Shown: positions 1-14,318 of the stretch, piece by piece
How the letters are laid out: each line of letters opens with the position of its first letter
How positions within the stretch are numbered: the first letter of the stretch is position 1
From: Archegozetes longisetosus
Taxonomy: Eukaryota; Arthropoda; Arachnida; Sarcoptiformes; Trhypochthoniidae
Assembly: GCA_018873245.2 (NCBI GenBank)
Contig: JAEMBT020000005.1
Location: 6,248,001-6,312,000, forward strand
Reading direction: 5' to 3'
Length of the DNA stretch: 64,000 nt
The notes under the pieces: model-generated
What the model saw: only the letters and a program-made list of their open reading frames with translations
What the model was told of the DNA's origin: nothing
Databases searched by the model: none
Made by a program: the position numbers and the translations under genes

Positions 1-3000
1 TTGATTGAAACACTCGGACGAATGATTTAGAAATAGGTTAGCAAAGAGTGGTCTTAAAGATTATGCGTCACTCTAAGGTAAATAAATGATTTATATGAAT
101 GACTATTAAGGATTGTTAAGATTTGTCGCTGTAGTACTAGTGCGTGACGAAAGCACACATAATTGATATATAAGGAAAGATGTAAGTTTTACCTAACACC
201 ACCTTAATGGCCAACCAAATATTGATGATCAACCAACTTTTGGACTATGATGTTCGTATCTATATCTAAACTTGCCGCAACCGTTGCACATGCATAAACA
301 CATATACCCATTACTTAAACTATTCATTTTCTCACCTAATCACATCTCATCACACACTTGTCACACAAGAAGTGTTCAACATTTTAGCAGTACTTTGTTT
401 AAGTTATAATTAAACAGTAGAAAATTCAATAGTAAACTGTTGAAATCAATAGCATAGCAATGAGTATGATAGACAATAGAGAGACCATACAATTGACTAG
501 TTTAGCGCCTTTCTATCTCTTCAGTCAGTCGATCGTTAGCTGACAGTTCACATTTATGCTTAACAATCAGGTAATGTGTTTTCTCCAGTGACAAACTCAA
601 AGTAGAAAAGTATATGATGTGAACAGTAGAGTAGAGAAGAGTATAGAGCAAGTAGAAGAGTGCACTATAGTGTTCCATCTAATGCCACTATAGTCTGCGC
701 CGGTACAACACAGTTTCTAAGCGAAACTGACTCCGGAAAAGTTCACCAATTCTCAGGGATGTTAATGGAAAAGCAATAGCTAATACTGGATTCAATTGTT
801 CGACAATATGCTCTAGGCTATGATTTAAACTCTTTATTTTTCTTCCAAACTTACAAAGCTTTCAAATTTACAAACCTCTCGCACTTACAAACCTTACTGA
901 AGTTATTATTCTCTTTATTTCTTAATCTTCAAATCAACTGTCAGAATGAAAACTCCTACGACATTCTTATATTTTGTTGGCGCACTGATTGACTAAATTG
1001 GACTTTTCGCATCCTGCTTTTAATTACTTAGTATTTAAGACGACAACTGAATAATTGTTAAGGTTTTTTTATTAATAAAATGACTCCTACCTGCTGTTGA
1101 AAAATTCAATTAATTCAATTATATCACATGGCTTAACAAAGTTATGCAATATGACAACAAAATTGCAAAGAGTAGAATCACGCCAAATAACCAAATACAG
1201 TCAAACCCCTCTATCTTGAACATCAACTTAAGCCCTTCTAACAAAGACACAAATGAATTGATGAGAAGTTAAGGCTTGTTTTTTCAAAGAGGGTTTAACC
1301 ATATGTTGGAAATAGTCTGGTCTGACTGTTCTCAAAGCTAATATTTTTGAACGTATAAGAAACTCAAAGCTACTTCTGTATGAATGAAAAACTGAATTTA
1401 TTGTTGTAAAACTTAATATCAAATATAAACATCGATTTCTGATCTGCAGTAAAAAACTAGAATTTAACTATTTTTCCATTCAAATACATCTAAGATTTTT
1501 TATCGATTATTTTCAAACATTTTGTCGAACTAGTCGACGATGAAAATGGATTTTAATTAAATGATCTGAAATTGTTTGTTAGACCGTCGTCTAAAGAAGA
1601 GGATTGGATATATAAATGGAATTATTTTGCGCTTTTATATAGCTTTCAAATGAAAGCAGATATTCTCAAGAGCAAAATGAATGCTTTGCGATTAGATAAT
1701 GCGAACGTAAGACCTTCATAAATAGTGATTATGATCAATAATATAGCATTCTTGCATTTCATATAAAAACGTTTTACATTATTATATTTTTTTCAATCTT
1801 ATTGCCCAAATATATTCGCTCGTCATTCTCAGTTCAGAGTCAAAGTCACAGTGTAGTAATGCAATAGTGTTGAGCTTAGTCGTTAAACTAGATTACTCCC
1901 ATTCAAACTCATATTTCATTATTCAAATATTCGAGTTTGAACAAATTCTTGATTTCAATTAAGGAATCGTTCCTGAAATATTACAAAATAATGGAATAAA
2001 ATTCATATAAAAGATTACATACAAACGCATTTCTATATCATTTTTAGAGAGTCTGTATAGAATTTGTATAGATTTTGATTCTCTATTCAAACTCGATAGA
2101 ATGCAGGATTACAAAACTCGATAGAATTAAAGAATTAAGTGAATTTGAAGAAATAAAATTATCAGACATCGTGAAAAATTTCAACGGCTCTATCAAATAG
2201 AGTAGGTATTTATACAAGTGTTCAGGAGATTAGAGATAAAAGTGAACAACTTTTGAATAAAAACCAGATTGAAAAAGAAAGAAAGGAAACTTATTTTTAC
2301 CGAAAGTGTAATAGTTAGCAAAAGAAATGTCTAGTGAGGTAGTGTCGTATAAATTATGCGTAAGAACTTAATCCTGAAAAGGTTGCGCACGATATTCAGG
2401 ATTTGTTAAGTTATTTATCGTGTTTGTAAATAGTATATATTGCAGTCGATTTCCACTCGATTAGATGGCCCAATGATAAAAACAAAGTTCAATTCTTATT
2501 AAGCTAATAGTGAGTCTTAGAATAGCTAAATATAATCTCGACATTTATCTTAATAAGTTCGATAAACAATTAGTGTGTTGTGTCTTCGAACTCTGAACTA
2601 TTTGGACGAAATAGGAAATTTTAAAAGCCAGATATGGATAGAGTAATTATATGAAAGTTAAAAGATTCTTGTCAACATGTATATCTTGATTACGTTTATT
2701 ACGATCTCGATGTAAACAATGTCAACATTATAAGAACGTAGTATTAAGGAGAATATGAAGCTGACATATATCTAAATATGATGATTAATCGGCAATCACA
2801 TTAAATAAGTTTCTAATATGAACACGTTAGCATCCATGCATCAATAATATGACAAGTTGCTCAAATCTAAAACACGAATATTTAGTTTAATATTTTATAC
2901 TTATGTTTATGATAAACATTTGGATTCTAAAATTAAATTTTAAACGAGTGGTTCATTCAATTGGTTACATACATGTACATATAATCGAATAGTTGAGTGC

Positions 3001-6000
3001 TTGGTGTAACTATAATTTGGGTCAAACAAATGATATCAAGTTTTTAATAATACTACAAGTAATCAAATTAGTCAATCTATTATCGATTCCAAATTAGACA
3101 TTTTCAGCAGAACTTTGATTTGGTCATATTTTAGGTTAGGTTAAGTAATTTTTGGGTAACTAGATACCAGCTTAAGTCTTATGCAATGAAGGTATAAAAT
3201 GTTGCGTAATGGTGATGCAATCTTCATACTTTCAATCTTCTAGATAAACAACTGATTTTGACAATATTAAATGCTAAAAATAAACTCAGTCTAGATACCA
3301 ATTGCTCACTATTGAAAAGTGTAGTTAAGCTTTAAATTTTCAGTCTTGTCAATTACATACAGTATTGGAGCTAAATTTGAGACAAAATTGTGTTTGGTTA
3401 TGATTTAGCGTATGGAATGTGAATGTATGGGAAAAATGATTGCCTGAACAGATTTTAGAAATAGCATTAAAGCACATAAAATTGTCTAATATAACATCTT
3501 ATTTGAGGCTGATTTTGTTCCTTTGATTAAAGTTCAATTATTTTGTCAAAGTTGGTGCAGCGAAGTTGCGTTATTTTTCAATATTGTGGACACTATTACT
3601 ATACATTAAATTACACTGTAATCACAAATAGGTTGCCAAAACTAATAAAACTTTTAGCAACATCTAAAGGCTAAAGTTTTAAGAAACTAATCCTTAATGT
3701 CTCCTTGTTGCGATTTTTCTCCTAATAATCAGTGAAAAATCGATTGAAGTTTTAGTTTGCCAAAGTCTAGATAAGGATTTGATGGGAGACACACATTTCT
3801 GGTTTTTGTTTGATTTTTAAGTATATTTGTTTAGGAGAAGAATAGTTTTGAGTTATTGCCTCGATACAGTTATTTTGGGTAAATCTATTTGAAGAGACAA
3901 AATAAATGCATATTTATCTTATCTTATTCATGAGCGCATAAAACTTTTACCATAAATCAACATTCAATGATTAGGAATAAGTCCAAAAACCATCTTATCG
4001 AATTCAAACTCACAAACACAGTCACATATCTCGCTCTACTCTTTTTCTTAACTGAATTTCTTTCCTGACGTGAGAGACAAAATATTTTGTACTTTTTCAT
4101 CAATGGTTATGGAGTAGTCTGACCTCCGATTCTCAGACTATGTTTTGAATGCCAGAAAAAACGAAGAGTGCAATAAGATATTGTCTGAATGAAGATAAAT
4201 GATTATAACTTCTTAGGGATTAGAACTGCATATTTTGACAATTCTAAGAAAGGTTTATTATTCGGTAGTTTCCGATGCAAAGACAACTCTACAACTTTGG
4301 TATAATAAGACACCGACTCTTTAGTGTATATTTCTGTGTGTATATGATTTTTATGATCAGTAAACATATTTTTAGAGAAGTATACAATAAAAAACTAAGA
4401 AATCTACAAAACCAGATTGTTTGATTTTAGTATAACATTGTTTCAATAAAGCTTTACCAGCTTAGGATTTTGCAAAAAATACTCTTCATCTTACTTCAGT
4501 ATAACTTTAAATGTAGATCAGAACTCTGTACTACTTTAGCTTTTATGCTAGTACTCTCTCTTTATTATGTAAGACATCATTTTTTATTGAGTTTCTCATT
4601 AATCCCACTGCTTTCAGTTCACTTAAAAATCTTCAGAGATTCATAAATAATGATAAATATTTGAACCGAAACATTTTCATTATTTTTCGAGATTTAGGCA
4701 ATATTTTGTACATCATGTAACTTTGCTAACTGACGAAAATTGAACCTTAATTTGTTTTGCACGAATTATATGCTATATAAACAACTGACAATCAAATTCA
4801 TTATAAAAGATCTTCTCCTTCGTTGCTTATTCCTCAGTACTGAATGTTGTTCATTTAATATATGGCCGGGCCAGTGCTATCAATTTCTATCTCTAATCGA
4901 AATAAGATTACAGATAGTATTTTACAGCACTAACTCGACGATATGTTGGGTATACTATAAATGCGACTTCGGATATATGAATAAATGAACACTTGAGCCA
5001 ACAATAGGAATATTTTTTCTCATAATGGTTTGGATTACTTTTTGCGTTTAAAAGTCATTTGATGATAAACTTTTAGGTGTTCCCAAGCGTAACTTAATAT
5101 AAATAAATAAAATCTTCAGACGGGCTATGATGTTACAATGCTGGTAATAAAAAAGCAAAGCCTACACTTCTAAGAAAAGCTGTCTTTTATTCACTTGTCG
5201 GTCATAAGACATTCACTCACATTCAATAACTTAATGGCCCATTTTATAGTAAACATTTATTAAAAAGAAAAACAAAATAAGAAAACGAAAAATGAGAAAA
5301 CTAGTCACCCCTTAAAGCGAAACCAGACAAAAACTTAATGTGATTTAATAAAACTGTTCTGCTTTTAGCAACAGCTGGATTATATCAATAGATAATTCAA
5401 TTCAAAGTGTAGAGTACAAAACTTTAATGAAATGAACTAATCTATTATGCTCCGCAGTAATTACTAAGAGCTATACAATAATTGTTTTTAATATAACTTC
5501 ACTGCACCTGTTATTATGTCGGTCTTTGTTTTCTAAATTTATATAGAGCTTAGTCTTGCTTATGGCACTAGTTTACATCACATAATTACTGGAGTCAGGT
5601 AGCTCTAATTGCTCCAGTATTTTAATTTTTTTTCACTATATACAGGCTTTGAAATGATACATAGCTACGAGAAAGCCACTGTTACCATGCTATCCTCCCT
5701 TCCATCCGCATGAATTTGAACTCGATTTTCAATTGCGAACCGCATTTTTGGCTGAAAAAATCAGGAATTGAATCTTATATCGAATGAATTATCATGATCA
5801 GATAGAAATGTTCGCATAAGAACGGATCATTTCTCGTTGCTATGCATCATTTAGGACTCATCAGGTGTACTGCTAGTATATACAGTAGAAGTGAAATAGC
5901 CGTAGTACTTTGCATTATAGTTTGAATATCAACACAAGCCTAATTAGAGCGATGCAGCTCTTTTTATTTGGTTGAGTGCAAATATTTCGCTGTTATGCAT

Positions 6001-6716
6001 AATGTATAGTAAGTGAATGAGTTGCATATTAAACCATTTCTGGCTAATAAGCAGAAGGTCTATGCTTAACAATAGAACAGGTAAACTTCATATAAAGCAA
6101 TAATTACTTCTACCTTAACCATTTTATGGCTATTTTCTAGCCTCTAGTCTCGATAACAACGATTTAGTAAATTAAATTAATTGAAGTAACTTAAATATTC
6201 ATTTTTCTCATTTAATTTATTTTTATTGATGTACTTCTATGCTTCTCGTCATTTATTTTATTCTAATTCCCTGTATCAGAGGTGTACTATACCTGTACTG
6301 CACTGTACACTCAGAAAACTTAATAATCTTTTATAACGACCATTATTAGATGCGATGCGTTTTCGTTAAAGGATTTCCATCAGACCATAATATTGGACAT
6401 ATTGGAAACTTATGGAATATTGAGGGAAGAAAATTACAACCGAATTTGGTAAGAAATTAACTCGCATTACAGGTAGGCTGACATAGCGACTCGGTTCTTG
6501 CTGCTATCGCGGATTATTAGGTTTTCAACTGCACTGCGTGTCAAACATAATTTTCTGAACTATTAAGTGTTTATTTCTGTGGATGTTATAAAAAAAAGTG
6601 CAAAGTTTCGACATGAGTTGTTTAATTCAGAATTGATTTTTGTGATCATTATTTATAGAAATGACAAAATCATATCGACAATACCTTAAGCAACAATATA
6701 TGGAATAACAAAACAG
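1..6716. other. Gene-poor AT-rich stretch
   Basis: I see no supported gene on either strand. Open frames here are short, mostly begin at non-ATG codons and show no domain-like composition. No tRNA or rRNA was recognised by eye. A short TTAGG-type doublet occurs near 3133-3145. The stretch may hold distal regulatory DNA or introns of a gene outside the window, but nothing in the sequence shows this. Confidence 0.5.
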
Positions 6717-6721
6717 TAACA

Positions 6722-6991
6722 TTTATTGAATGCTTATGGAGACTGAGCTTTGGAGTCTAAATGAAAAGTTTCAATTAACTCATGGTAAGTTGAAAGAGAC
6801 TCATTGATCGTTTGGCCAAATTCAGAACAATAAAGTTGGATCCCATTCATCATATAGTAGTGAAAAAGCTGAAGACAAGTTGGTATCAGGACGTGCTTAT
6901 TGTGATTCCTAGCGCAATAATAATTGAGAGAATACAAAGCGCATGAAACAAATATATAAAGAAATAATGCCTGCAATGCCTTCAACAGCAA
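6722..6991 (-). other. Possible 3' exon of an unrecognised gene
   Basis: A minus-strand frame runs to a TAA at 6734 and is followed within about 10 bases by an AATAAA (reverse of 6722-6727), as in a 3'-terminal exon. The first codon of the longest frame is TTG, so it is not a complete gene. A splice-acceptor-like pyrimidine-rich tract ending in CAG lies near 6870, after which the frame encodes about 45 residues of mixed composition. I do not recognise the protein. It lies downstream of ARFGEF on the same strand, so it could also be chance sequence in an extended ARFGEF 3' UTR. Confidence 0.2.
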
Positions 6992-7304
6992 AGGTAGAAA
7001 TATTGGTCAGAGCTACAGTGAGAGTAATGCTAACTCACTGTATAAAGAGAGAAATCGAAGACCATTAATGTCATTTAGCAGTGCGCTCTCCACTCACCAT
7101 AGATTAGTCTCTAAAATATTACCTCTAATAGACTCTCTTTCTACTTCAATCCTACAGATATAGTAATACTAACCAATCAATTTGAAAATATTTTGTTATT
7201 TCATTTAGTTTTTAAAAAGAATCACAAATAAATTTGATGTGCTCTGGAAGTCATGTGATTAATGAAAAATAAGTTATAATTGAATAAAATAACTGTATCG
7301 ATAA

Positions 7305-7310
7305 TTTATT
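7305..7310 (-). promoter_or_regulatory. Candidate polyadenylation signal of ARFGEF
   Basis: AATAAA on the minus strand, about 210 bases past the ARFGEF stop codon. It is the first clear canonical hexamer I found downstream. Confidence 0.4.
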
Positions 7311-7516
7311 ATAATTATATATATTTAGGTATATAAATACTATATATAACTCTGTTATATACATAACAAGGCGACGACCATGGCATTAATAAGTAGTCGC
7401 GTACAAATTTTCTCTAATAATTTGATGATAAGTGGAATGGAATACATAAGAGAAAACCAATAACATGCTTCGCTCTGCTTCTAAGTCTCCTATTCTCAAT
7501 TTCTGACTAGAAGTGC

Positions 7517-10500
7517 TCAGTTTTTAACGTTATTACTTATACCGTAGATGTTACCTATTCTAATGAAAATGCGTCGGAGGGCTGCCCGAAGTTGTGGCTT
7601 CAAGTCATAGTAAACCATATCACATAACAATCGATAATAGGCTGATGTGTGGATACGAAACTGAAAAAAGCAAAAGATTAACAATCGCGACATCATGTCA
7701 TTCGGAAAAATTGTGTACTAAACAATGGCTAACACATTTTCTCGTTTTGCAGCATTTATGCAGACAGTAAATAAGTATAAAAGAATTAATGCTCAATTGC
7801 TCACCTTTTCATCAGTGAGTTTATGTAATTTACTCAAAATGAGAATCATTACAGAAGTCCATGTCTCGCGGTGTGTTTCTGCCTCCAATGATAAATAGTA
7901 TTCAAGTGCGCGATAGCAGACACTATAGTATATATAAATAGAAACTAGGTCTAATACATTATACATAACAGAGTATAAAATATCAAAAACAAATGTAGTC
8001 GTTATAAACCTGGTTATCTTTTGCTCAACGGCGAGCCAACAATCTTGTCGTGTTTCATCTGAATACAGTCTAAACAGAATTCTTAGGGCACATGCAAGAC
8101 TACGAACTTCTTGATTCAATAGGTTTGGTTTAGCGTTTCCGTGAAAGCCTGCTTTCCATAAGACATTTCTCTGTTCATGGTTTTTGTTGAATGATTGAGC
8201 GAATTGATGCGATTCGATTAGACAGTCTGATAAACTAATTAGAATATCGGAACCAATAAATGAATACATTCCTTGCTCTTCTTCTTGCTGCTGATGAGAC
8301 TGTGCATTAACTGCTGTTTTGCTTATCGATTCTTTAGTTTGTGATAAATTTTTAATATCTAATTCATTTTGAATGTCCGCCAATAATTCTGCATCTTCTT
8401 TGCGGCTGGTTGCAGGAAAAAATATAATATTATCGATTGTTTGAACCAATTCGAGCTGTACTATGCACTTGATTTTGAGCGATGAAAATAATTGTTTCAA
8501 AGCTGTTAGATTTTCATTACCGTCGCCAGTCACTGCATTGGTTTTCATCACTTTTTTCGATGGGGAATACGTCATGTCGTTTGGCTTCCAAACCAGTAAG
8601 TTTTCAGGTAGTGTCGATTTGAAAACTTGCAGAATGCATTTGACAGTTTTAAGCCATGTCTCCTGGCTATACTTCATACCACATGATATGACAAGGTTCT
8701 CCAGACAGTTAGTTCCCGAACGGGCCAACTGTTCGTTTTCCTGTTGTACGCACCAAAGCAACTGAGAGTAAATGTCATTCAACAGTAATGGGCTCAAAGT
8801 ATCGTAATATTGCGTGAAGACATCGACCACTGAATATAACGCATGATTGCATGTGGTTGTCATCCATTCAGACTTTTCTGTTTGCTGTTCCGGCAGTTTC
8901 ATATTGTCGAATATTCTGAATATAATTTGGAACAAGTCTTGCCACCAGTATTGCTTAAATGACACTCCATGAGATTTTATGATTTCGAACATCACAGTCA
9001 AAGCACGTGTTCTCACGTCTAGCTTACAAGTGCTGACAATACATGACAACTCGAACAGAATAGGAAACCAACCCCTCACCCAAACTCGATCCTCTTCAGA
9101 AGTAAGACTTCCAATGTTCGGATCATCCATATTGAAGTCGCGGAACAATTGTGGCTGTTCTGCGACATATCGTGCACACGTTCGTATAAGTCTTATGGCT
9201 TCCATACTAGTGTCAGGAAAGTTTTGATTGCACGCGAATTCTGAAAGGCATTTAACTGCGTCTTGAAATGAATCGATCAGTGAATGGAAATTCTGATCAT
9301 AAATATTGTTGATAATATTGCTTGTCGTCTGAAATGCTAAATCGATTATATACTCATCATTGTCTGAAGCCGCGATTCTGAAAACGCTGAAGATGTTTTT
9401 CCAGCCAGACTTGATATTACTTGACTGCGAATTAACCATTTGCGCGATACATCTGACCACCATATCTCTTATAGCTAGTGAACCGTTCCGTTTCATTATG
9501 TGCTCGAACGGCCGCAAAAAGTCTTTTTGAAATCGAAAGTTTGAAAATTCTCCCTTTTCGATGAATTTCATAGATAGCTGTCTCAAAGAATCGATAGCGA
9601 AGAAAGCGATTTCTTCATTTACATTACAACCAACTTTATTGAAATGATCGCCTAACACTTCCCAAATACGGGACCATTGCAGACGAATACGACCCATATT
9701 GTAATAGGATATCTCAACTATTTTCTGGAGGCTAAACATTCGTGGATGTGACACATTAGCCAACTCTTCACTAGACACCTGACAGAGTGCACGAACAAAG
9801 TCTACGATCGCATCGCCGTCCAGACGTGTTGAACCAGTGAATATACGATCAACTGCTACAACAACGCTTTGAGACGAAGTCTCGCTGATGGACTCCTGAA
9901 TCTTTTGATCTCTTTCTTTGTTCCTCGATAGAGAGTCGACAGCAAATGATGAAATACTTTCAAACTTCAATGGAAACGCGAATGTATGCGAAGCTGGGGC
10001 AGGCGTTCCGTTCACTGTATTCAATAATTGTGGCTTAACTCCTGTTCCAATAAGCTGAGCCAATTCTAATTGTGAAATACATCTTAAAATTTCGAGCCAT
10101 GATTTGCCCAAATAATTGCCGTCAGTGTGAGCCACAGTAATCAGAGTTTTGATTGTATCGATATTTTTGCTCTTCATTTCAGTGATAGGAGAGGAAGTAG
10201 CCGTTAATAGCGTAAATCTGGCCAAAGCCTGAACATACGCGTCACGCTCTAACGTCATCTGAAAGATACAGGCGATTCTTATGGCACATCGAATACCATC
10301 TAAGCATAGATAAGCTATTTCTGGGTCATCGCAATCTTGAAGTCCAACACTGAATGCCGCCAGGAATGGTGTCCACGCGATCCGAAACATTGGACGCACG
10401 TGTTCCAAGTGTTTGGCTGATGTGAATTGCGATTCGACGTGAGACACGCTCTCCATCAATGCTTTGGCAGTTGCTGCCATCGATTCCATTTCAACATTAT

Positions 10501-13014
10501 ATAGAAGACGTCTAGTCTTTTCACTGGCTAGTTCTTTGCCTACTTTGCGCCTTAAAGTATTGCTGCCTTTCATTTTGATCTCACTTCCTGCTATTTCATC
10601 ATAAATTTGCGATAAATACTCTTCTGGAAGATCCTTACTATCGTTGATTCCGCGGTTCATTTTGATATATTGTTCTTTAGTCATTTTTTTCTTAACCTGA
10701 GGGCTATGCAAGTCAGTAGTCAGCATAATGATAGAGTAGGCAAGAACATAAGCCGTATCAGCGCTTGCGAACAAACCGTTATTCAAGTTAGTTTCACAGT
10801 AACGAGATGCAAACTTTTCCATAAGTCTATCTATCTTTTGCGCCTCTCCCGGCAATCGAAATCCTTCCAAAAACGATCTCAAAGCTGAAACTATATCTTT
10901 TCCAGTGAAATTCATTTGATCGACATATGCATACATTACTTCTCTATTGAACTTATCGTTATCGCCTAAAAACTCTCCAATCTGAGTCTTATCAAGTCTA
11001 TCGTTAACGTGAAAAAGTTCTGCAATACTTGAAGCACTTGTTCCAATGATCCCATTCTCTTGAAGATAAGCAATGCCACGACGCGGTTTCATATTAAACA
11101 AATTGATTCCATTCTCAATAATATCTTTTTGGTGCTTCACAACTTCGTATTGTTCAGGATTATCAAGTTCTGACTGTGCTATACTTGATGAAAGTGATGA
11201 AGCTCTTCCCACTGTATTGAGAGAATGCGAACTATCAGATGCTTTAATGCTCGAATAGGCAGAATCGTCAACAAAGTTATTCTCTTTGTTATTGCTATTC
11301 TTTTCTTGTCCTAAACTGACTAATTGATTGGGATTGACATATAAATCTTTGCTCCATTCAACCATGCATTTCAAAATAGAGACCAAACACTCTAAACCCT
11401 TGATTCTCATACTTCTTTCTTGAGTAGTGCTGACAATGCCGGCATCAAGCATTTGTCCCCTTCCTTGTGCTATCTTTGATAAATCATTGACAAGTCTTCG
11501 AAACACATTCTCTGAAGACAGATCACAATCATAGTTAACATAGATATCAACCACACTCTGAGCGTCAGCGCATATTCTGGTAAGCGCTTGAATAACCATC
11601 CATTTGTGCTCGAAAGAACTGGTCACTGTTTCGAGAATATTGAGAAATATTTCCTTAAAAAATACCTCGATTTGCATTTTCAAGTGTACTTTGAACTTTT
11701 GGAGAAGAGCTAAAAATATAGCTAACGATAGTTCGAAAATTTCAGGCACGTTCGAAACACCATTTTTTGATAGAGCCACACATAAGTATTGCTTTATAGC
11801 AACTGCAAACATGTCACTCGATTGAAAAACTGGCCCCGAATTCTGCAGTATTGATAGTATTAATTGCAATGAAAGAATTTTTGATCGAAGTTCATGTGAT
11901 TTCGGATCTGGATGTCCGTCGGGAAGCGGTTTCATACTTAGCTTACATAAAGATCGAAACACTAGGAATGCGTCCTTTTGTAGAACGTGAGTGAAACTCA
12001 AGTGAATTGTATCGTTTGATATCATCGAAGAAGAATCAGTTGTTTCAATGCTTTCGGACGATGGGATGCGTCCACCCATTGACGAGTGGCGTTCTGTTAA
12101 CTCACTATTTTCTTCAGCAATAACTACACGATTGACCAGATCATTCACAACATTCTCGACAACTGATTCAATCGTTGAATTATCACTATTTGTAGGATTT
12201 TTCAGACTTTCATCAATCACATCATTACTGTCTGAGGAGATGGTTTCAATTTGTTCGTCATTCAGGTGATTTGATTGTTTTTCGACATATTGTGCTTCCA
12301 TTCGACTGAATATAACGTTAAGCATCTGAGTGAGCGTTGCTTTTGCGGTCGTCTGATTGATTAGGTTTTTACTGCCCAAATATATGTTATAACATGTCCT
12401 GACCGCTAATAAAATACTTCCTTCATGCACCTGACATGACTGTGAGGTCACAGTTGTCAGCAGTGCTTTGATGATCTGCAGCTGAACGCCATCGTCTGTG
12501 TTTGGCCCGTGGAAACATCCGCAAATTGTCTCTACAATCGAATCAATTAATAGTTTATCTTCATTTTTAGGATCGGGTCTATTGCCAGTCAAGTGTCCAT
12601 AAGCTATAAGTTTCTGAATGCAGTCCAAAGCCGTGATCACTATTTTGGGTGACTTTGACTGACACGCTAACTCAAACGGCAAGAAGTACTTTTCAGCATC
12701 AATTGTCACAACACTGTCTTGTTTTGGTTGTGGCAAAGCTGATGACAATGAAGACGAATCAGTCACTTTTGTGTCATTTATTACTTGTGTCTCTTTTTTG
12801 ATCTCCTCTGAAATCGTAAATAGAATATATTAATATTAATTAAACATGTGATATAAAAACAATAATTAAATAGATTCAGACCAAGTGCTGATTCACACGC
12901 TTTTCGAACTTGAGAATTGTGTGACTTTTTGATTTCTCTATCGTTAAGAATCTTCTGAAGGGCTCTGGTGATAAACATTTCTTTGCAGTTATTATTTTGT
13001 GAGATATTAAGCAT
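7517..13014 (-). CDS. ARFGEF: ARF guanine-nucleotide exchange factor, BIG/Sec71 type
   Basis: Spliced gene, exons (minus strand) 13014-12882, 12807-8010, 7922-7805 and 7660-7517, giving about 1730 residues, close to the usual 1650-1850 of the family. Exon 1 starts at ATG 13014. The first junction restores the family's ALEEIK motif, and the last exon encodes the conserved C-terminal segment ending at TGA 7517. The DCB and HUS regions come first, then the Sec7 domain at about residues 600-785 with the glutamic finger in the [10 protein letters not shown] motif (E about 699), then HDS repeats. The protein loads GTP on class I ARFs at the trans-Golgi and recycling endosomes. The four Sec7 positions that confer brefeldin A sensitivity (Tyr, Ser, Asp, Met) are all present. 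The 87-base gap 7923-8009 is an in-frame, stop-free intron inferred from homology; without splicing the protein gains 29 residues. Introns are short (74, 87 and 144 bases). It is single-copy in the window. Confidence 0.93.
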
Positions 13015-13419
13015 TATTTGAATTAGAATTAGTCAAAGTCCATATTCTGACAAACTCTAAATAGTTTTTCAGTAATAATCAAATTAATGGCTAATAAATA
13101 ATTGCATAACGATTATAATAAATACCAAATTAACATATAATAAACACAATAGTTATTACAAACAAATATTAGTTCAATAATTTAATATCAATATTTAAAT
13201 ACAATTGAAATAATGATAAAACAAATGTTATATTAAGACACGATATGATGACAACATCATTTCAAATACATTGTAGGACTTTCATTCAAATGTCAACATT
13301 TTCTCAACATATGCACATTCTGTTAATTTTAGACGCATTTTTTCACTTACTCAAATGCAATACAACTCTGAGTCAGGCCTAATTTATCATTTAGTTCTTA
13401 AATAGCGTATTCAGTGATA
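13015..13419. other. ARFGEF upstream region
   Basis: AT-rich DNA between the ARFGEF start codon and the first duplicated module. It should contain the ARFGEF promoter, but I could not single out a TATA box or initiator. Confidence 0.35.
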
Positions 13420-14130
13420 ATCCGGAACGAACAATTTTCAATCTTGCATATGAATCTAATGATCGTTAAGTTGAGAAAATTATGCATTTTAATAAAGGTA
13501 TAGAAATCTAATTCCTGGTTGAAACTGACATAGCGGCGCGGCCCCTATAAGCTAAATACTGAATATAAATTGTATACGAGAGCCGATACGTGCCAGATTG
13601 TAATGTATTTGATCACTGAATGCAAAAAGTTTCTCATTTTTCATAACTATTATTTAATTAATTTAGAAAGTTTTCAGAATCGATATTACTAAAATGGGTT
13701 AACAATACCTTTGATCAATTAGTTGAAAAACATAGATTAACACAAATATTTTGTGAGTTTAGATAAAATAACAGTAAACATGCCATACATTGTTTGCATG
13801 ATTAGTAATCATTGATTACATATCTTTAAAATGTTATCATTTAAAGATGCAATTCATTTGAAGTAATTTCTCAAAATGAATTTTTAATCAATCATCAGTT
13901 TAGTCATAATGAAGATAAAAAGCTGATATAAGAAACATTGATTCAAACTACTTGACTTAAAATATCTTTAATTAAGTTGACGATTAGGTTCAATAATTAT
14001 ATAAAACGATGGAAAGAAAACTGTTAAAATATCTTCTCATGTCTTTAGTAAACTAAATTTCAGATAAATTTTTGAGGAATTAACAAATGATTACGATAGT
14101 TGAAGAGTTCTATTGAGATAAATTGTGTAC
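13420..14130 (+). repeat. Orphan 5' module A (promoter plus dead signal-peptide exon)
   Basis: Degenerate copy of the upstream region and first exon of the LolA-like/PAN membrane-protein gene at 56391. The exon-like part starts with ATG at 14009 and encodes a recognisable relative of the signal peptide. A TAA interrupts it after 15 codons, and the splice donor GTGAAT has become ATAAAT. Upstream similarity, for instance the stretch around a 'tgcattttaataa' motif and 'ttgtatacgag', extends several hundred bases. Orthologous-looking modules lie at 51880-52600 and 55820-56500. Modules A and B each sit just beyond the 3' end of an hsp70 pseudogene, so they were probably copied together with hsp70 units. 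Confidence 0.6.
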
Positions 14131-14318
14131 AGTGTTCAAAAGTAAAGACATTTAGTTTGTTCTGCAAAATACTTTGTATATTTAAACTTAATATATCTAA
14201 TAAATATCAAGGTTTATCAAAATAGACTGGAGCACTATAATGATAGATTTCAAATGCCCTATAATTCTCTAAGCTTTTTTAAGTCTCTTTAGTCAGCACA
14301 CTGTTTAAAGTCTAATCA

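Noticed and set aside
1228..1422. 64-codon minus-strand frame
   Set aside because: Short, random composition, nothing around it supports a gene.
4740..4988. 82-codon plus-strand frame
   Set aside because: Begins at TTG, no domain-like content, no splice or poly-A context.
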